Shown here piece after piece: positions 42,796-50,741 of a DNA stretch of 64,000 nucleotides; the stretch's first letter is position 1; each line of letters starts with the position of its first letter. The notes under the pieces are model-generated. The model searched no databases. It was not told where the DNA came from and saw only the letters and a program-made list of their open reading frames with translations. This stretch comes from DASUXA01 sp036378155 (GTDB taxonomy: Bacteria > Actinomycetota > Actinomycetes > Mycobacteriales > Micromonosporaceae). The stretch lies in assembly GCA_036378155.1 (NCBI GenBank), contig DASUXA010000076.1:1-64000 (forward strand). Reading direction: 5' to 3'. The position numbers were made by a program, and so were the translations under genes.

Positions 42796-44079
42796 TCATG
42801 CCGTGCTGCCGTCGATGGCGCGCAGACGCGGGGTATCCGTACCATCCGTACCAAGCTCGTTTTGGCTGCTCAGGGCTGGTACGGATTGGTTGGCTGGTAC
42901 GGATCGATCCGTACCACGGGTGCAATCCGTACCGGGGTTGGCCTGCGGAAACGAGGCTGGTACGGATGGGACGGATTCGGTGCCGCGCGGGGGTGGGCAG
43001 TACCGGTTCCACGCGTCGCAGAACGCGTCGCGCAGGTAGCCTTTGGCCTGTCCGACCGGGAAGCGGATGGTGTCGGAGCTGATGCCGAACTCGCGCAGAA
43101 GGTCGCCGAGTCGCTTGCCGGTCAGTCCGGCCGGTCCGAATCCGGCCCACGGGGCCTCGGGGTCGTCGTTGAGCACGGCGAGCAGTTCCTTGGTGGTGAT
43201 CGCGGTCGGGTCGCCGAGGGTGGTGAACGCGGTACGGATGTCGGCCAGCAGCCGCACCCGGTGGGAGACGTTGCCGGCCTCGTCGGCCTCGGCGGTGAGT
43301 ACCACCACGGCGCGGCGGGCACGCTCGGGCCAGTCCCGCCCGGCCAGGTCGGCGAGGGCGACCAGGGGTTCCCAGGTGTCGGCGGCCCGGTCCTCGACCG
43401 GCATCGCCGGTTCGGCGGCTTCCAGCTCGGTCAGGTGCTGGCGCAGCCAGGCGGCCAGCTCGGCGGCGAGCGCCTTGAGCGCCGGGCTGTCGCGGCGAAT
43501 CCGGTACGGGGCGACGGTCTCCCCGGCGGCGCGGCGGCGCATCCGGATCACGACGGCCCGGTCTTCGATGGTGTCGGGCATCGCGCCGATGCCGGCCAGC
43601 GCGGCCATGGCAAAGGTGGGGATCTTCTCCAGGGTGCGGGTGTTGGGGTCCCAGCGGATCGCTGGGCGGCTGCGCTGGTGGCCGGCGTTGAGCAGGCCGC
43701 GTAGGTCTTCGTTGGCCTTGGCAGCGTCGCCACCGAAGATGGTGTCGGCCTCATCGATGAGCAGCGTCGGCGGATCATCCGAACCGATCGCCCGGTAGAT
43801 CGCGGCCGGTGACGCGTTGACAGTGATCAGCGGGTCGTGACACATGCCCTCGACCAGGTCTAGCAGCCGCGATTTCCCGCAGCGCTTCTCCGGTGCCCGG
43901 ATGACCAGCCGCGGAGCATAGGCCCATGCGGGCTGCGCGTGCGTGGCCGCGATCCACAGCACCACGGCGTCGATCGCCTCGGCAGAGGGCAGCACCACGT
44001 ACCGGGTCAAGATGGCGTGCAGCCGGTCCAAAATCGCGGCACCGTCCACGGGCGGGCGGCGCTTCGCGGGTGCGGTCAT
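42796..44079 (-). CDS. DUF3631 helicase-like replication protein
   Basis: 427 residues. An ATPase core is visible: VIRAPEKRCGKSRLLDLVEG is the Walker A-like loop and PTLLIDEADTIFGGD the Walker B, with IEDRAVVIRMRRRAAGE as sensor. The C-terminal domain (TRGVRLLADIRTAF-like, KRLGDLLREFGISSDTIRF) is DUF3631. The last 60 residues are low-complexity (VPSVPASF, GTDGTD) because the DNA is made of iterons. It overlaps the primase-polymerase gene (ATGA), so they act together in replication of the element. Confidence 0.87.
   Translation of the reverse strand: MTAPAKRRPPVDGAAILDRLHAILTRYVVLPSAEAIDAVVLWIAATHAQPAWAYAPRLVIRAPEKRCGKSRLLDLVEGMCHDPLITVNASPAAIYRAIGSDDPPTLLIDEADTIFGGDAAKANEDLRGLLNAGHQRSRPAIRWDPNTRTLEKIPTFAMAALAGIGAMPDTIEDRAVVIRMRRRAAGETVAPYRIRRDSPALKALAAELAAWLRQHLTELEAAEPAMPVEDRAADTWEPLVALADLAGRDWPERARRAVVVLTAEADEAGNVSHRVRLLADIRTAFTTLGDPTAITTKELLAVLNDDPEAPWAGFGPAGLTGKRLGDLLREFGISSDTIRFPVGQAKGYLRDAFCDAWNRYCPPPRGTESVPSVPASFPQANPGTDCTRGTDRSVPANQSVPALSSQNELGTDGTDTPRLRAIDGSTA
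42835..42967. repeat. Seven 9-bp iterons, candidate replication origin
   Basis: ATCCGTACC occurs at 42835-42843, 42844-42852, 42907-42915 and 42925-42933; its complement GGTACGGAT at 42878-42886, 42896-42904 and 42959-42967. An eighth, degenerate copy is near 42969. The pair 42896-42915 forms a perfect 20-bp palindrome. They lie inside the coding region of the DUF3631 gene. Arrays like this are binding sites of Rep proteins in plasmid origins. Confidence 0.82.
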
Positions 44080-44936
44080 GCGGGGACTCCTTCGTCTCGG
44101 AAGCCGCCCGTGACGGCGGCGCGGATTTCACGCTCGGTTTGTTCGGCGGCGCGGCCGGCGGCGGTCAGCGCCGTCCAGGCGTCGGCGGTGGTGAGTGCTC
44201 CGGCTGCGACCATCCGGGCGACGCCTCGGGCAGCGCCGTACAACGTGGTGCGGCGGCGGCCGACCGGGGCACGACGTACCGCGTCGAGGTGGGCGGTGAG
44301 CAGCGCTGCCGGTGATGAGATGCCCCCGGCCGGGTGGAGGGCGGGTGTCGGCCTGGTCGTGGCCGTCACGGTGGCGGGCGGGGCGGGCTGGCACGCCTCG
44401 GCCAGCGCGGGGGGCATCTCATTCACCGGCCGACCACCGACCCACCGGTACCGGCGGTGCGTGGCCGGGTGGACCGAGGGCGGGGCGAGCACGTAGCCGC
44501 CGTCCGCTTTGATGTCCACACCTTCGTGACCGGGCAGGGGTCGGGACGGGACCGGGGTGCCGGGGTGTTGGTAGTACAGGTGCCAGCCACCCCCGCCCGT
44601 GGCCACGCTGGCGGTGGGGGTCATCAGCGCGAGGTCCAGTTGTCCGCCGTGGCGGGGGTCGATGTCGACCACGACCAGCCCGGACGGTCGGCCGGTGCGG
44701 ATGGCCAGCAGCCCATCCGGTACGGCCCGCACCATCGCCGCGATGTGTTCGGGGTTGACGGTGGCGGCGTAGAAGCCGTGGCAGGTCAGGCAGCGGCAGG
44801 CGTCCCGGTCGTGACTGTCGTCGGACACCCGGCAGGCCGAGCAGTTGGCCAGGGGTCGTTTGGTGCGGCCGAGCAGGAACACCGGCCAGCCCCGGCCGGC
44901 GTAGCCGAGCGCGGCGGATAGCAGCGGATGGCCCAT
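44076..44936 (-). CDS. Bifunctional DNA primase/polymerase (Prim-Pol)
   Basis: 286 residues. The N-terminal prim-pol domain shows ALGYAGRGWPVFLLGRTKRPL, the catalytic VVDIDPRHGGQLDLAL, SVATGGGGWHLYYQHPG, and GVDIKADGGYVLAPPSVHP. A CxxC-H/C set (CSACRVSDDSHDRDACRCLTC) lies near residue 35. This is the Rep of the AICE Prim-Pol class. It starts synthesis of the element's DNA. Its start overlaps the upstream gene's stop (TGATG). Confidence 0.9.
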   Translation of the reverse strand: MGHPLLSAALGYAGRGWPVFLLGRTKRPLANCSACRVSDDSHDRDACRCLTCHGFYAATVNPEHIAAMVRAVPDGLLAIRTGRPSGLVVVDIDPRHGGQLDLALMTPTASVATGGGGWHLYYQHPGTPVPSRPLPGHEGVDIKADGGYVLAPPSVHPATHRRYRWVGGRPVNEMPPALAEACQPAPPATVTATTRPTPALHPAGGISSPAALLTAHLDAVRRAPVGRRRTTLYGAARGVARMVAAGALTTADAWTALTAAGRAAEQTEREIRAAVTGGFRDEGVPA

Positions 44937-45301
44937 CAGGCGGCCCTGCGGCCGGGCCGGTGCCAGCCGGCCTCGATGGGGAAAAGTTCGCCGGACGTAT
45001 CGTCCGGCGTCCTGTCGTGCTCCTGGTCGGCCTCGGGCAACGTCCGGTCGTCGCGGGTGCGATGTAGCTCGGCCCGGATCGGCTCGACGGCCTGGCGGTC
45101 TTCGTGTTGGCGGTGCTTGAGCAGTTGCCGGGCCAGGGTGGCGGATGGGCAGAGCGGGGCTGCGGCCGTGTAACGGTGGTGGCAGGTGCCGCAGGTGGCG
45201 GCCTGGCCGGGTCGGTGGTCGATGTACACGGCGACCAGCCCGGCGACGGTGATAGTGAGGCCAGGTTGGGTGAGTCGTCGGTCCAGCGAAGGTGTGTGCA
45301 T
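44936..45301 (-). CDS. Small AICE protein with CxxC motif
   Basis: 121 residues from the ATG at 45301. It begins TPSLDRRLTQPGLTITVAGLVAVYIDHRPGQ and has a CGTCHHRYTAAAPLC zinc-like cluster, then an acidic/basic helical tail (DRQAVEPIRAELHRTRDD). It is sandwiched by one-base overlaps on both sides, which shows a tightly coupled operon. It probably helps replication or transfer. No known family. Confidence 0.7.
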   Translation of the reverse strand: MHTPSLDRRLTQPGLTITVAGLVAVYIDHRPGQAATCGTCHHRYTAAAPLCPSATLARQLLKHRQHEDRQAVEPIRAELHRTRDDRTLPEADQEHDRTPDDTSGELFPIEAGWHRPGRRAA

Positions 45302-45585
45302 CAGGCGGCCCTCCGTGCGATGTGGGCGGCCCGTGCCGGGCCGATCAGGGTGTGCAGGTGGGTGAGCAGGGCAGCCAGCCGTAGCCGGGCGTCGTGGTCG
45401 TCGGTGGGGAGGTCGATGCGCATCCAGACCTCGGCGTGCCCGCGTCCGGTGGCGTCCTGCACGCGGGTCAGCACCACAGACCCAGCGCCGGGAACGGCGA
45501 CGGTGAGCGGCTCGGCCCGGTGTTCGCCGAGCCCGCACCGATGGCCCTGGGCGCACCAGTCGGGGTGGCCGGCGCGCCGGGTCAT
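45301..45585 (-). CDS. Small AICE protein
   Basis: 94 residues from the ATG at 45585 (ATGA overlap with the gene upstream). A short HPDWCAQGHRCGLGEHRAEP segment with Cys and His may bind metal. Then a beta-rich AVPGAGSVVLTRVQDATGRGHAEVWMRIDL and a helical end. Proteins with this DWCxxxHxC start are common in actinomycete plasmids and AICEs. No function is assigned. Confidence 0.68.
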   Translation of the reverse strand: MTRRAGHPDWCAQGHRCGLGEHRAEPLTVAVPGAGSVVLTRVQDATGRGHAEVWMRIDLPTDDHDARLRLAALLTHLHTLIGPARAAHIARRAA

Positions 45586-45830
45586 CGGTGTGCCTCGCTG
45601 CGCAGGCGGTGGAGTTGGTTGTAGACGCGCCGCCCGGTGCGTAGCCGCATGCCTCGGTCGCAGCGGCGGCAGGCGCGGGGCCGGCGCAGGACGCGGGTGG
45701 TGGTGCGGCCGGTTCCGGCGCACCGCTGGCAGGTGGTGAACGGGCTGATCCAGCACAGCCCGGCGTAACCGAGCGTGACCAGGGTCGGGGGTGTGGCGAT
45801 GGCGATAGCGGCGGTGAGGTGGGGGTCCAC
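45582..45830 (-). CDS. Small membrane/zinc-ribbon protein
   Basis: 82 residues from a GTG at 45830 (GGGAGGCACCC upstream). One hydrophobic segment (AIAIATPPTLVTLGYAGLCWI) is followed by CQRCAGTGRTT...CRRCDRGMRL, a DnaJ-like CxxCxGxG/CxxC zinc ribbon, and a basic tail. It is overlapping and co-translated with the next two small genes. A membrane-anchored zinc ribbon is plausible; role unknown. Confidence 0.68.
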   Translation of the reverse strand: MDPHLTAAIAIATPPTLVTLGYAGLCWISPFTTCQRCAGTGRTTTRVLRRPRACRRCDRGMRLRTGRRVYNQLHRLRSEAHR

Positions 45831-45867
45831 GGGTGCCTCCCAGGGCCGTTCTTGGGTGTGCGAGGCC

Positions 45868-45961
45868 GTGAGCTGCTATCTGCTAGACGGCAGCTCACGA
45901 TTGGGATGGGGTGCTAGCGGGGGTGCTAGCGCTAGCAGCGCGGGCCGCTAGCGCTAGCACC
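45868..45961. promoter_or_regulatory. Two hairpins and five GCTAGC motifs between tra and rep operons
   Basis: GTGAGCTGC (45868-45876) pairs with GCAGCTCAC (45890-45898). Next, GGTGCTAGCGCTAGC (45922-45936) pairs exactly with GCTAGCGCTAGCACC (45947-45961) over a 10-base loop. GCTAGC occurs five times (45913, 45925, 45931, 45947, 45953). The block ends 9 bases before the stop of the translocase gene. It may be a terminator, operator, or the recognition site used by the TraB-like translocase. Confidence 0.7.
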
Positions 45962-45970
45962 TGCGGCGGG

Positions 45971-48169
45971 TCAGCCGACGGACCTTCTGCGGTCACGCTC
46001 CGCAATCGCGGCGAGCAGGTCGGCGTGCTTGATGCCGCGCCGGGTAACCGGCTTACCGTCGATGCGCCGACCCACATCCCCGACCTTGATCGCCGGGTGA
46101 GGCTTGAGCGCGGTGGTGAGCTGTGCGGCCTCCCACCCGGCGTAGACGTCGGGCCGCAGCTCGGCGAGCAGCGCACACAGCGTCTCGTTCCAGGCGGCCT
46201 TGTCGTCGCCGGGCCACACCTGGGCCAGGTCGGCGAGCACGTCCGCCACCGGGGCAGCCTGCCGGGTCTGCTCGTCGGGCTTGGGCAGCGTCCCGGCGGT
46301 GGTGCGCAGGGCGATGGCGCGGGCGACGATGCGGCCGGCGGCGGTGGTGTCGACGTAGAACGAGCGCACCGCCGACGCCTTCGGGCCAAAGCCGCGCAGG
46401 ATGCCCCACCCGGCCTCGACGACCGGCTGGAACACCGTCGCCCGATAGCCCTGCTTATAGGCAGAGGTCCCCAAAATCATGTCGTTAGCGGTCTGGTCGG
46501 CCACCGACAGGCAGAACCGTGAGTTGACGTTGCGCGTGATGCCGGTAGGCAGGCTGTCCTTATCCGGGATCTGCGTCCCGATCAGGATGATCACCCCGAG
46601 CGCCCGCCCGAGCTTGATCACCTTTTCCAGGATCTCTCCGGCGTCCTTGCCGTACTTGCTGGTCATCAGCTCTTGCAACTCGTCGAACCACGCCACCAGC
46701 GGGTGCAGGCCAGAGCCGGTGAGGCTGGCCAGTTCCGGGGTGACCTTGTTCTCCGGGGCCTTACCCAACCTCGCGTAGTGCTCGATGCGCTTGGAGCGGC
46801 GGCGGCACTCCTCGTAAAGCCACTCGATGAACGCGAAGCACCGGGCCAGGGTGTCGTCGTCGAAGCCGTTGCCGTACTCGGCCATCACCGGCTCCAACAC
46901 AGCGAAGTCGCCGACGCCCTTGAGTTCGTAGCCCCGGATCTCGGTACGCGGGTCGAGTGCGGCGGCCAGCACCAGGTCCCGCAGCGCGAAGGTCTTACCC
47001 GAGCCGGGTTGGCCACCGAACAGCCAGTTCCGGAACATCAGGTCCACGGCCACGGTGTCCAGCCGGGGGGTGGTGGCGAACGCGAACGGCTTGAACACGT
47101 CCACCTTGGCGGAGGCCGCCAGCAGCGGCCAGGCGGGTTGGGTCATCTGCGATGCCGGTTCGTAGCCGACCCACAGCGCGAGCCGGCCGGTGTGGCCGGG
47201 GGCCGGTTCGGGCCATACCTGGTCCAGCGGTAGCCGCATCGCCGAGGCGAGTTTGCCGCGCCGGGCGACCACCTCGGCCGCCTCCACCCCGTAGGGGAGG
47301 TCGACCACCGCCAGGTGGCCGGGACCGTCGCGGTGGATGTCGACCGGAAACGAAATGGCCTTCGGGTCTTTCGCCACCGCCGAATTGATGGCCGGCATCT
47401 GTAGCGAGGTCAGCGCCCGGCGCACCAGCTCGGCGGTCAGCTTGCGGTAGCGGGTGCCCTCACTGACCCGGTCGGTGATTGGCTTATCGGCCGGGCGGCC
47501 ACGGGTGGCCAGCAGCGGCACCACCACAGTCAGCGCGGCATACCGCCACCACGACGGCCCGGCGGCCAGCACGATCACCCCGGTTCCGATACCGGCCGTG
47601 CCAGCTCCAAGTACCCACCACCGCCACACCGACTGCCGTTGCCGGCGCGCGTCGAGCTTCAACCAGGTGTCGGCGTCGCCCCGCGAGGCGGCGGCCTGCC
47701 GCAGGTGCCAGTTGCCCTCCTCGGCGGTGGCCCAGCGCACCGCTTGACCGATCCCGCGCACCGCGCCGATCGGCGCCCACGCCAGCGCCTTAACCGCGTA
47801 CTTCGGCAGCCTCACCCCGTGATAGGCGGCCACGTAGCCAACATCCTTGGCCTGATGCTTCACCGCCGCGCGCAGCGCCCGCCCGGAGCGTGCCCAGTCG
47901 GCCAGGATCGGCCGCCGCTGCCGCTGCCGGGCCAGCACCTCGGCCGGGATCTCATCGGCCATATCCACCGGGCCGCCCAAACGGTCCGGCCCGTCCTCGA
48001 TCGTCTCGGCGTCGGCGCTGCCGTCGTCGTCCAGGTCATCGGCGGCCGGCGGGCGGGGAACTCGCCGGGCGCGGGCGTCGTCCAGGTCCACCACCTCGGC
48101 ACCGGCAGTATCGGTGAGGTCGGCCTCGGCGGCCTGCCAGTCGAAACGGTTCTCATCAGGGGCAGTCAT
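45971..48169 (-). CDS. FtsK/SpoIIIE-type conjugal DNA translocase (TraB/TraSA)
   Basis: 732 residues. Acidic N-terminus, two transmembrane helices near residues 190-225 (VLGAGTAGIGTGVIVLAAG, YAALTVVVPLLA), then the motor: Walker A WLFGGQPGSGKTFALRDLV, Walker B HPLVAWFDELQELM, and LGVIILIGTQIPDKDSLPTGITRNVNSRF. The C-terminal 90 residues include a winged-helix-like segment (VGDVGRRIDGKPVTRRGIKHADLLAAI), similar to FtsK gamma, for DNA recognition. One such protein is enough for double-stranded DNA transfer in actinomycetes. Start has GGAGGAAACCCC upstream. Confidence 0.9.
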   Translation of the reverse strand: MTAPDENRFDWQAAEADLTDTAGAEVVDLDDARARRVPRPPAADDLDDDGSADAETIEDGPDRLGGPVDMADEIPAEVLARQRQRRPILADWARSGRALRAAVKHQAKDVGYVAAYHGVRLPKYAVKALAWAPIGAVRGIGQAVRWATAEEGNWHLRQAAASRGDADTWLKLDARRQRQSVWRWWVLGAGTAGIGTGVIVLAAGPSWWRYAALTVVVPLLATRGRPADKPITDRVSEGTRYRKLTAELVRRALTSLQMPAINSAVAKDPKAISFPVDIHRDGPGHLAVVDLPYGVEAAEVVARRGKLASAMRLPLDQVWPEPAPGHTGRLALWVGYEPASQMTQPAWPLLAASAKVDVFKPFAFATTPRLDTVAVDLMFRNWLFGGQPGSGKTFALRDLVLAAALDPRTEIRGYELKGVGDFAVLEPVMAEYGNGFDDDTLARCFAFIEWLYEECRRRSKRIEHYARLGKAPENKVTPELASLTGSGLHPLVAWFDELQELMTSKYGKDAGEILEKVIKLGRALGVIILIGTQIPDKDSLPTGITRNVNSRFCLSVADQTANDMILGTSAYKQGYRATVFQPVVEAGWGILRGFGPKASAVRSFYVDTTAAGRIVARAIALRTTAGTLPKPDEQTRQAAPVADVLADLAQVWPGDDKAAWNETLCALLAELRPDVYAGWEAAQLTTALKPHPAIKVGDVGRRIDGKPVTRRGIKHADLLAAIAERDRRRSVG

Positions 48170-48211
48170 GATGGGGTTTCCTCCAACGGTCTACGGATCA
48201 GCAGAGGGGGC

Positions 48212-48254
48212 CGGCGGCACGGCACGGGTTTCCAGGCCAGGGGCCGTGCCGCCG
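48212..48254 (-). terminator. Intercistronic hairpin
   Basis: CGGCGGCACGGC (48212-48223) is perfectly complementary to GCCGTGCCGCCG (48243-48254) with a 19-base loop. It is located between the DUF2637 gene and the translocase gene on the same strand, so it can act as an attenuator or stabilise the upstream mRNA. Confidence 0.65.
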
Positions 48255-48261
48255 GGCGGTG

Positions 48262-49062
48262 TCAAGCAGCGGCGGGCACTTCAGCGGGGGTGTCTACGGT
48301 GCGCCGGGTGGCTTTGGTGGCGGCGGTGCGTACCTCGTTCACCCGGTCGCGGCCCCACCGCTCGGACATGCCGAACTGCCGGCCGAGGGCGGCACCGGAA
48401 AGCGGGGTGCCGGCGGTGACGCTCTGCCGGTACGCCTTGCGGGCGGCGGCACGACGAGTGCGGTCGTCCACCTCCGGCACTGGGACAGCCTCGGGCAGCG
48501 GCGCGGCCGGGTCCGCAGTGTTTGCCGGTTCGATCACCGGGGCCGGGGCGGGTTCCGGCAGTGGCACGCTTGCCGGTTCGATCATCTCCACAGCCGGCAC
48601 GGACACCGTGGCGGGCGTGAGCGCGGCATGGGCACGAACGCCGGTGGCGAGCAGCGCACCGGTCGCCATCACCATCAACCCGTCAACCGCAAGAGGGCCG
48701 ATCATCGAGGTAAGCCGGTCCTCACCGTAAAAGGTGAGCAGCCCGGACAGGTGCTTGTAGGACACGATCGCGGCGACCGTGGCCACCGGCAGCAGACCAC
48801 CAAACCGCAGCGCCGACCAGCGGCGACCGGCAGGCCAGGCGACACGGGCCAGGATCTCCACCGCGACGAACAACGCCACCGGCCAGAAGATCGCACCGAC
48901 CACCGCGCCGGGCTGCGGCGACCAGTCCACCGGCACCGGCGACACACCGCCCAGCGAGGCCGGCGGCACGTAGGAGTGAGCGACATTCGCGGCGATCGAC
49001 ACCGCGCCACCGAGGATCGCGCCGAAATAGGCCCATCCACGGCCAGAAACACGGGAACTCAT
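48262..49062 (-). CDS. DUF2637 membrane protein (Spread-type)
   Basis: 266 residues from the ATG at 49062 (GAGGAG upstream). Four hydrophobic segments (YFGAILGGAVSIAANVAHS, AVVGAIFWPVALFVAVEILA, RFGGLLPVATVAAIVSY, IGPLAVDGLMVMATGALL) form the DUF2637 domain, then a Pro/Glu-rich linker and a C-terminal DNA-binding-like helix region (GAALGRQFGMSERWGRDRVNEV). DUF2637 proteins are next to tra genes and act in intramycelial spread of plasmids. The C-terminal helix-turn-helix is a further link with DNA. Confidence 0.85.
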   Translation of the reverse strand: MSSRVSGRGWAYFGAILGGAVSIAANVAHSYVPPASLGGVSPVPVDWSPQPGAVVGAIFWPVALFVAVEILARVAWPAGRRWSALRFGGLLPVATVAAIVSYKHLSGLLTFYGEDRLTSMIGPLAVDGLMVMATGALLATGVRAHAALTPATVSVPAVEMIEPASVPLPEPAPAPVIEPANTADPAAPLPEAVPVPEVDDRTRRAAARKAYRQSVTAGTPLSGAALGRQFGMSERWGRDRVNEVRTAATKATRRTVDTPAEVPAAA

Positions 49063-49156
49063 CAGAGGGCACTCCTCATCAACAAGGGGTCAGGTGCTCG
49101 CCGAGCGAGCGCGGGACGTCGTAGAGCCGTGCCGACAGGCGCGGCGTGCATCGCTG

Positions 49157-49399
49157 TCAGGCGGCCCACGCCGAGCGCAGCACGCCGGGCCGGTCGGCCA
49201 GCCGGGCGGCCTCGTGCAGGACGCGCTGTTCGGCGCGGCGCAGCCTGCGCCAGTCCAGCAGCGACGGACGCGGGTCGGCGGTCATCACCAGGATTTCGGC
49301 GTCGACCAGGGACATTTCCGCTTCGATCAGCGGCCACTCGGCCTCGATCGCGGCCAGCTCGGCCGGGGTCGGTTCGTCGTCGGGCGACGGGTGGAACAT
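49157..49399 (-). CDS. DUF6284 family protein
   Basis: 80 residues, acidic N-terminus DDEPTPAELAAIEAEWPLIEAEMSLVDAEI, then LDWRRLRRAEQRVLHEAARLA. This is the helical DUF6284 family found only in transfer regions of actinomycete elements. The ribosome site AGGAGCTAACC overlaps the stop of the upstream 51-residue gene. It has no known biochemical role; by position it is part of the transfer operon. Confidence 0.78.
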   Translation of the reverse strand: MFHPSPDDEPTPAELAAIEAEWPLIEAEMSLVDAEILVMTADPRPSLLDWRRLRRAEQRVLHEAARLADRPGVLRSAWAA

Positions 49400-49402
49400 T
49401 GG

Positions 49403-49558
49403 TTAGCTCCTTCGATGGGTGTGCCGGGACGACCGGCAGCCGGTGCAGTGGGTCTGGGTAGGGGACAGCGGGGCCAGCGCCCCGCAGGCGGGGCAGTCGC
49501 GCCATACGGCGTTGTGCCGGGTGGTGATGCGGACGCAGGCCGAGAGGCTGGAAGCCAT
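49403..49558 (-). CDS. 51-residue zinc-ribbon peptide
   Basis: Starts at the ATG 49558 (GAGGTGACGTG upstream) and ends with TAA at 49403. The product has two CxxC knuckles, CPACGALAPLSPTQTHCTGC, spaced as in zinc ribbons, between a hydrophilic start and basic end. Its stop codon lies within the DUF6284 ribosome site, so the two genes are coupled. It heads the left-going transfer operon. Confidence 0.72.
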   Translation of the reverse strand: MASSLSACVRITTRHNAVWRDCPACGALAPLSPTQTHCTGCRSSRHTHRRS

Positions 49559-49955
49559 CACGTCACCTCGCTAGAAGTCGCAGTAGCAGCGGACGGCCCT
49601 GGCCAGCGCGGCAGCAACCGACCAGGGGTGAAACACGTCAGCGCTCGCTCTCCGCTCGCTCGCCCCGCTCGCCCGGGACCTACCGGGGTCGGCCACCAGG
49701 TGGCTCAAGGCAGGGATGCCGCTCACGGCCTCGCGAGCGCTGTCTTCCTGTCGCTGTGGACTTCTCAAGGAGCGAGCGAATCCGGCAGCACATGGGCGTA
49801 CGGCAACGACGCGCCGCCGTTCCCCGGCTAACCGGTCGCGGTACCAGTGGTTGGGTTTGTACCAACGTTTGGTACGAGACATCGTGGGGGCGGCGCTCGC
49901 GTCGTGTCAAGGGGAGTGGCACCATTTGTTGGTACGAACCAGGAGGGGCATGCGA
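49559..49955. promoter_or_regulatory. Divergent promoter region with GntR operators
   Basis: Between the transfer operon and the GntR gene. GTACCAACGTTTGGTAC (49859-49875) is nearly palindromic. The half-site TTGGTACGA recurs at 49869-49877 and 49929-49937, 60 bases apart, and the second is just before the GntR ribosome site AGGAGG (49941-49946). KorSA-like GntR repressors bind such sites to hold transfer genes off. No other gene is supported in the interval. Confidence 0.72.
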
Positions 49956-50741
49956 ATGGCACAGAACTCGCTGTACCGGCGGATCGCGGCGGACCTGCGC
50001 GAGGCGATCCGGGCTGGTCAGCTCCAGCCGGGCGACCGGTTACCGACCGAGCAGGAGTTGGGCACGCGGTACGGCGTGTCGCGCAACACCGTCCGTCTGG
50101 CGGTGGCGATGCTCGCCAACGAGGGCGCGATCGTCAGCACGCCGGGCCGGGGCACGTTCGTTCGCGACCGGGCTGTCATCACGTATCACGCGAGCTGGGC
50201 GGAGAAGCGCGAGCGGCTGGCCAGCGACCAGAGCGACGCGTACCGGGCCGAGCTGGAGTCGCAGGGACGCGCGCCGGAGTACCGCGGTTTTGAGATGCGC
50301 ATCGTGCCGGCCACGGCAGAGCTGGCCGAGCGCCTGGCCGTCGAGGTCGGCGACTCGCTGGTCTCGCGGGGCTTCTTGCGCCTGGTCGACGGGGAGCCGG
50401 CCAGCATCCAGGACAGCTACTACCCGATGGACATCGCGCAGGAATGCGGGCTGATCACGCCGCATGACATCCCGCAGGGAACCGTCCGGGCGATGGCCGA
50501 GCACGGCTACACCGAGGTCGGCTACATCGATGAGATCACCACACGCATGCCGACACCCGAGGAAGCCGCCAAACTCGCGCTCGGCACCGGGGCACCCGTC
50601 CTGGTGTACGCCCGGACCACGTACACCAAACAGCGCCCGCTACGGCTCACGCTGACCATCTTCGCCGGAGACCGGAACCGCGTGGTGTACGAGCTGGGCG
50701 ACCTCGACGCGTACAACCATCAGCAGCAGGCCGAGCAGTGA
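49956..50741 (+). CDS. GntR family regulator (KorSA/UTRA type)
   Basis: 261 residues from the ATG at 49956 (nine bases after AGGAGG; the ATG at 49950 is too close). N-terminal winged helix (LYRRIAADLREAIRAGQLQPGDRLPTEQELGTRYGVSRNTVRLAV in outline) then a UTRA ligand domain (VSRGFLRLVDGEPASIQDSYYP). In AICEs this protein represses the excision, replication and transfer genes. Its stop overlaps the GNAT gene start (GTGA). Confidence 0.9.
   Translation: MAQNSLYRRIAADLREAIRAGQLQPGDRLPTEQELGTRYGVSRNTVRLAVAMLANEGAIVSTPGRGTFVRDRAVITYHASWAEKRERLASDQSDAYRAELESQGRAPEYRGFEMRIVPATAELAERLAVEVGDSLVSRGFLRLVDGEPASIQDSYYPMDIAQECGLITPHDIPQGTVRAMAEHGYTEVGYIDEITTRMPTPEEAAKLALGTGAPVLVYARTTYTKQRPLRLTLTIFAGDRNRVVYELGDLDAYNHQQQAEQ

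Noticed and set aside
49571..49882. 103-residue minus-strand frame over the GntR operators
   Set aside because: No ribosome site, basic shadow-like composition, and it covers the regulatory sites; considered chance.
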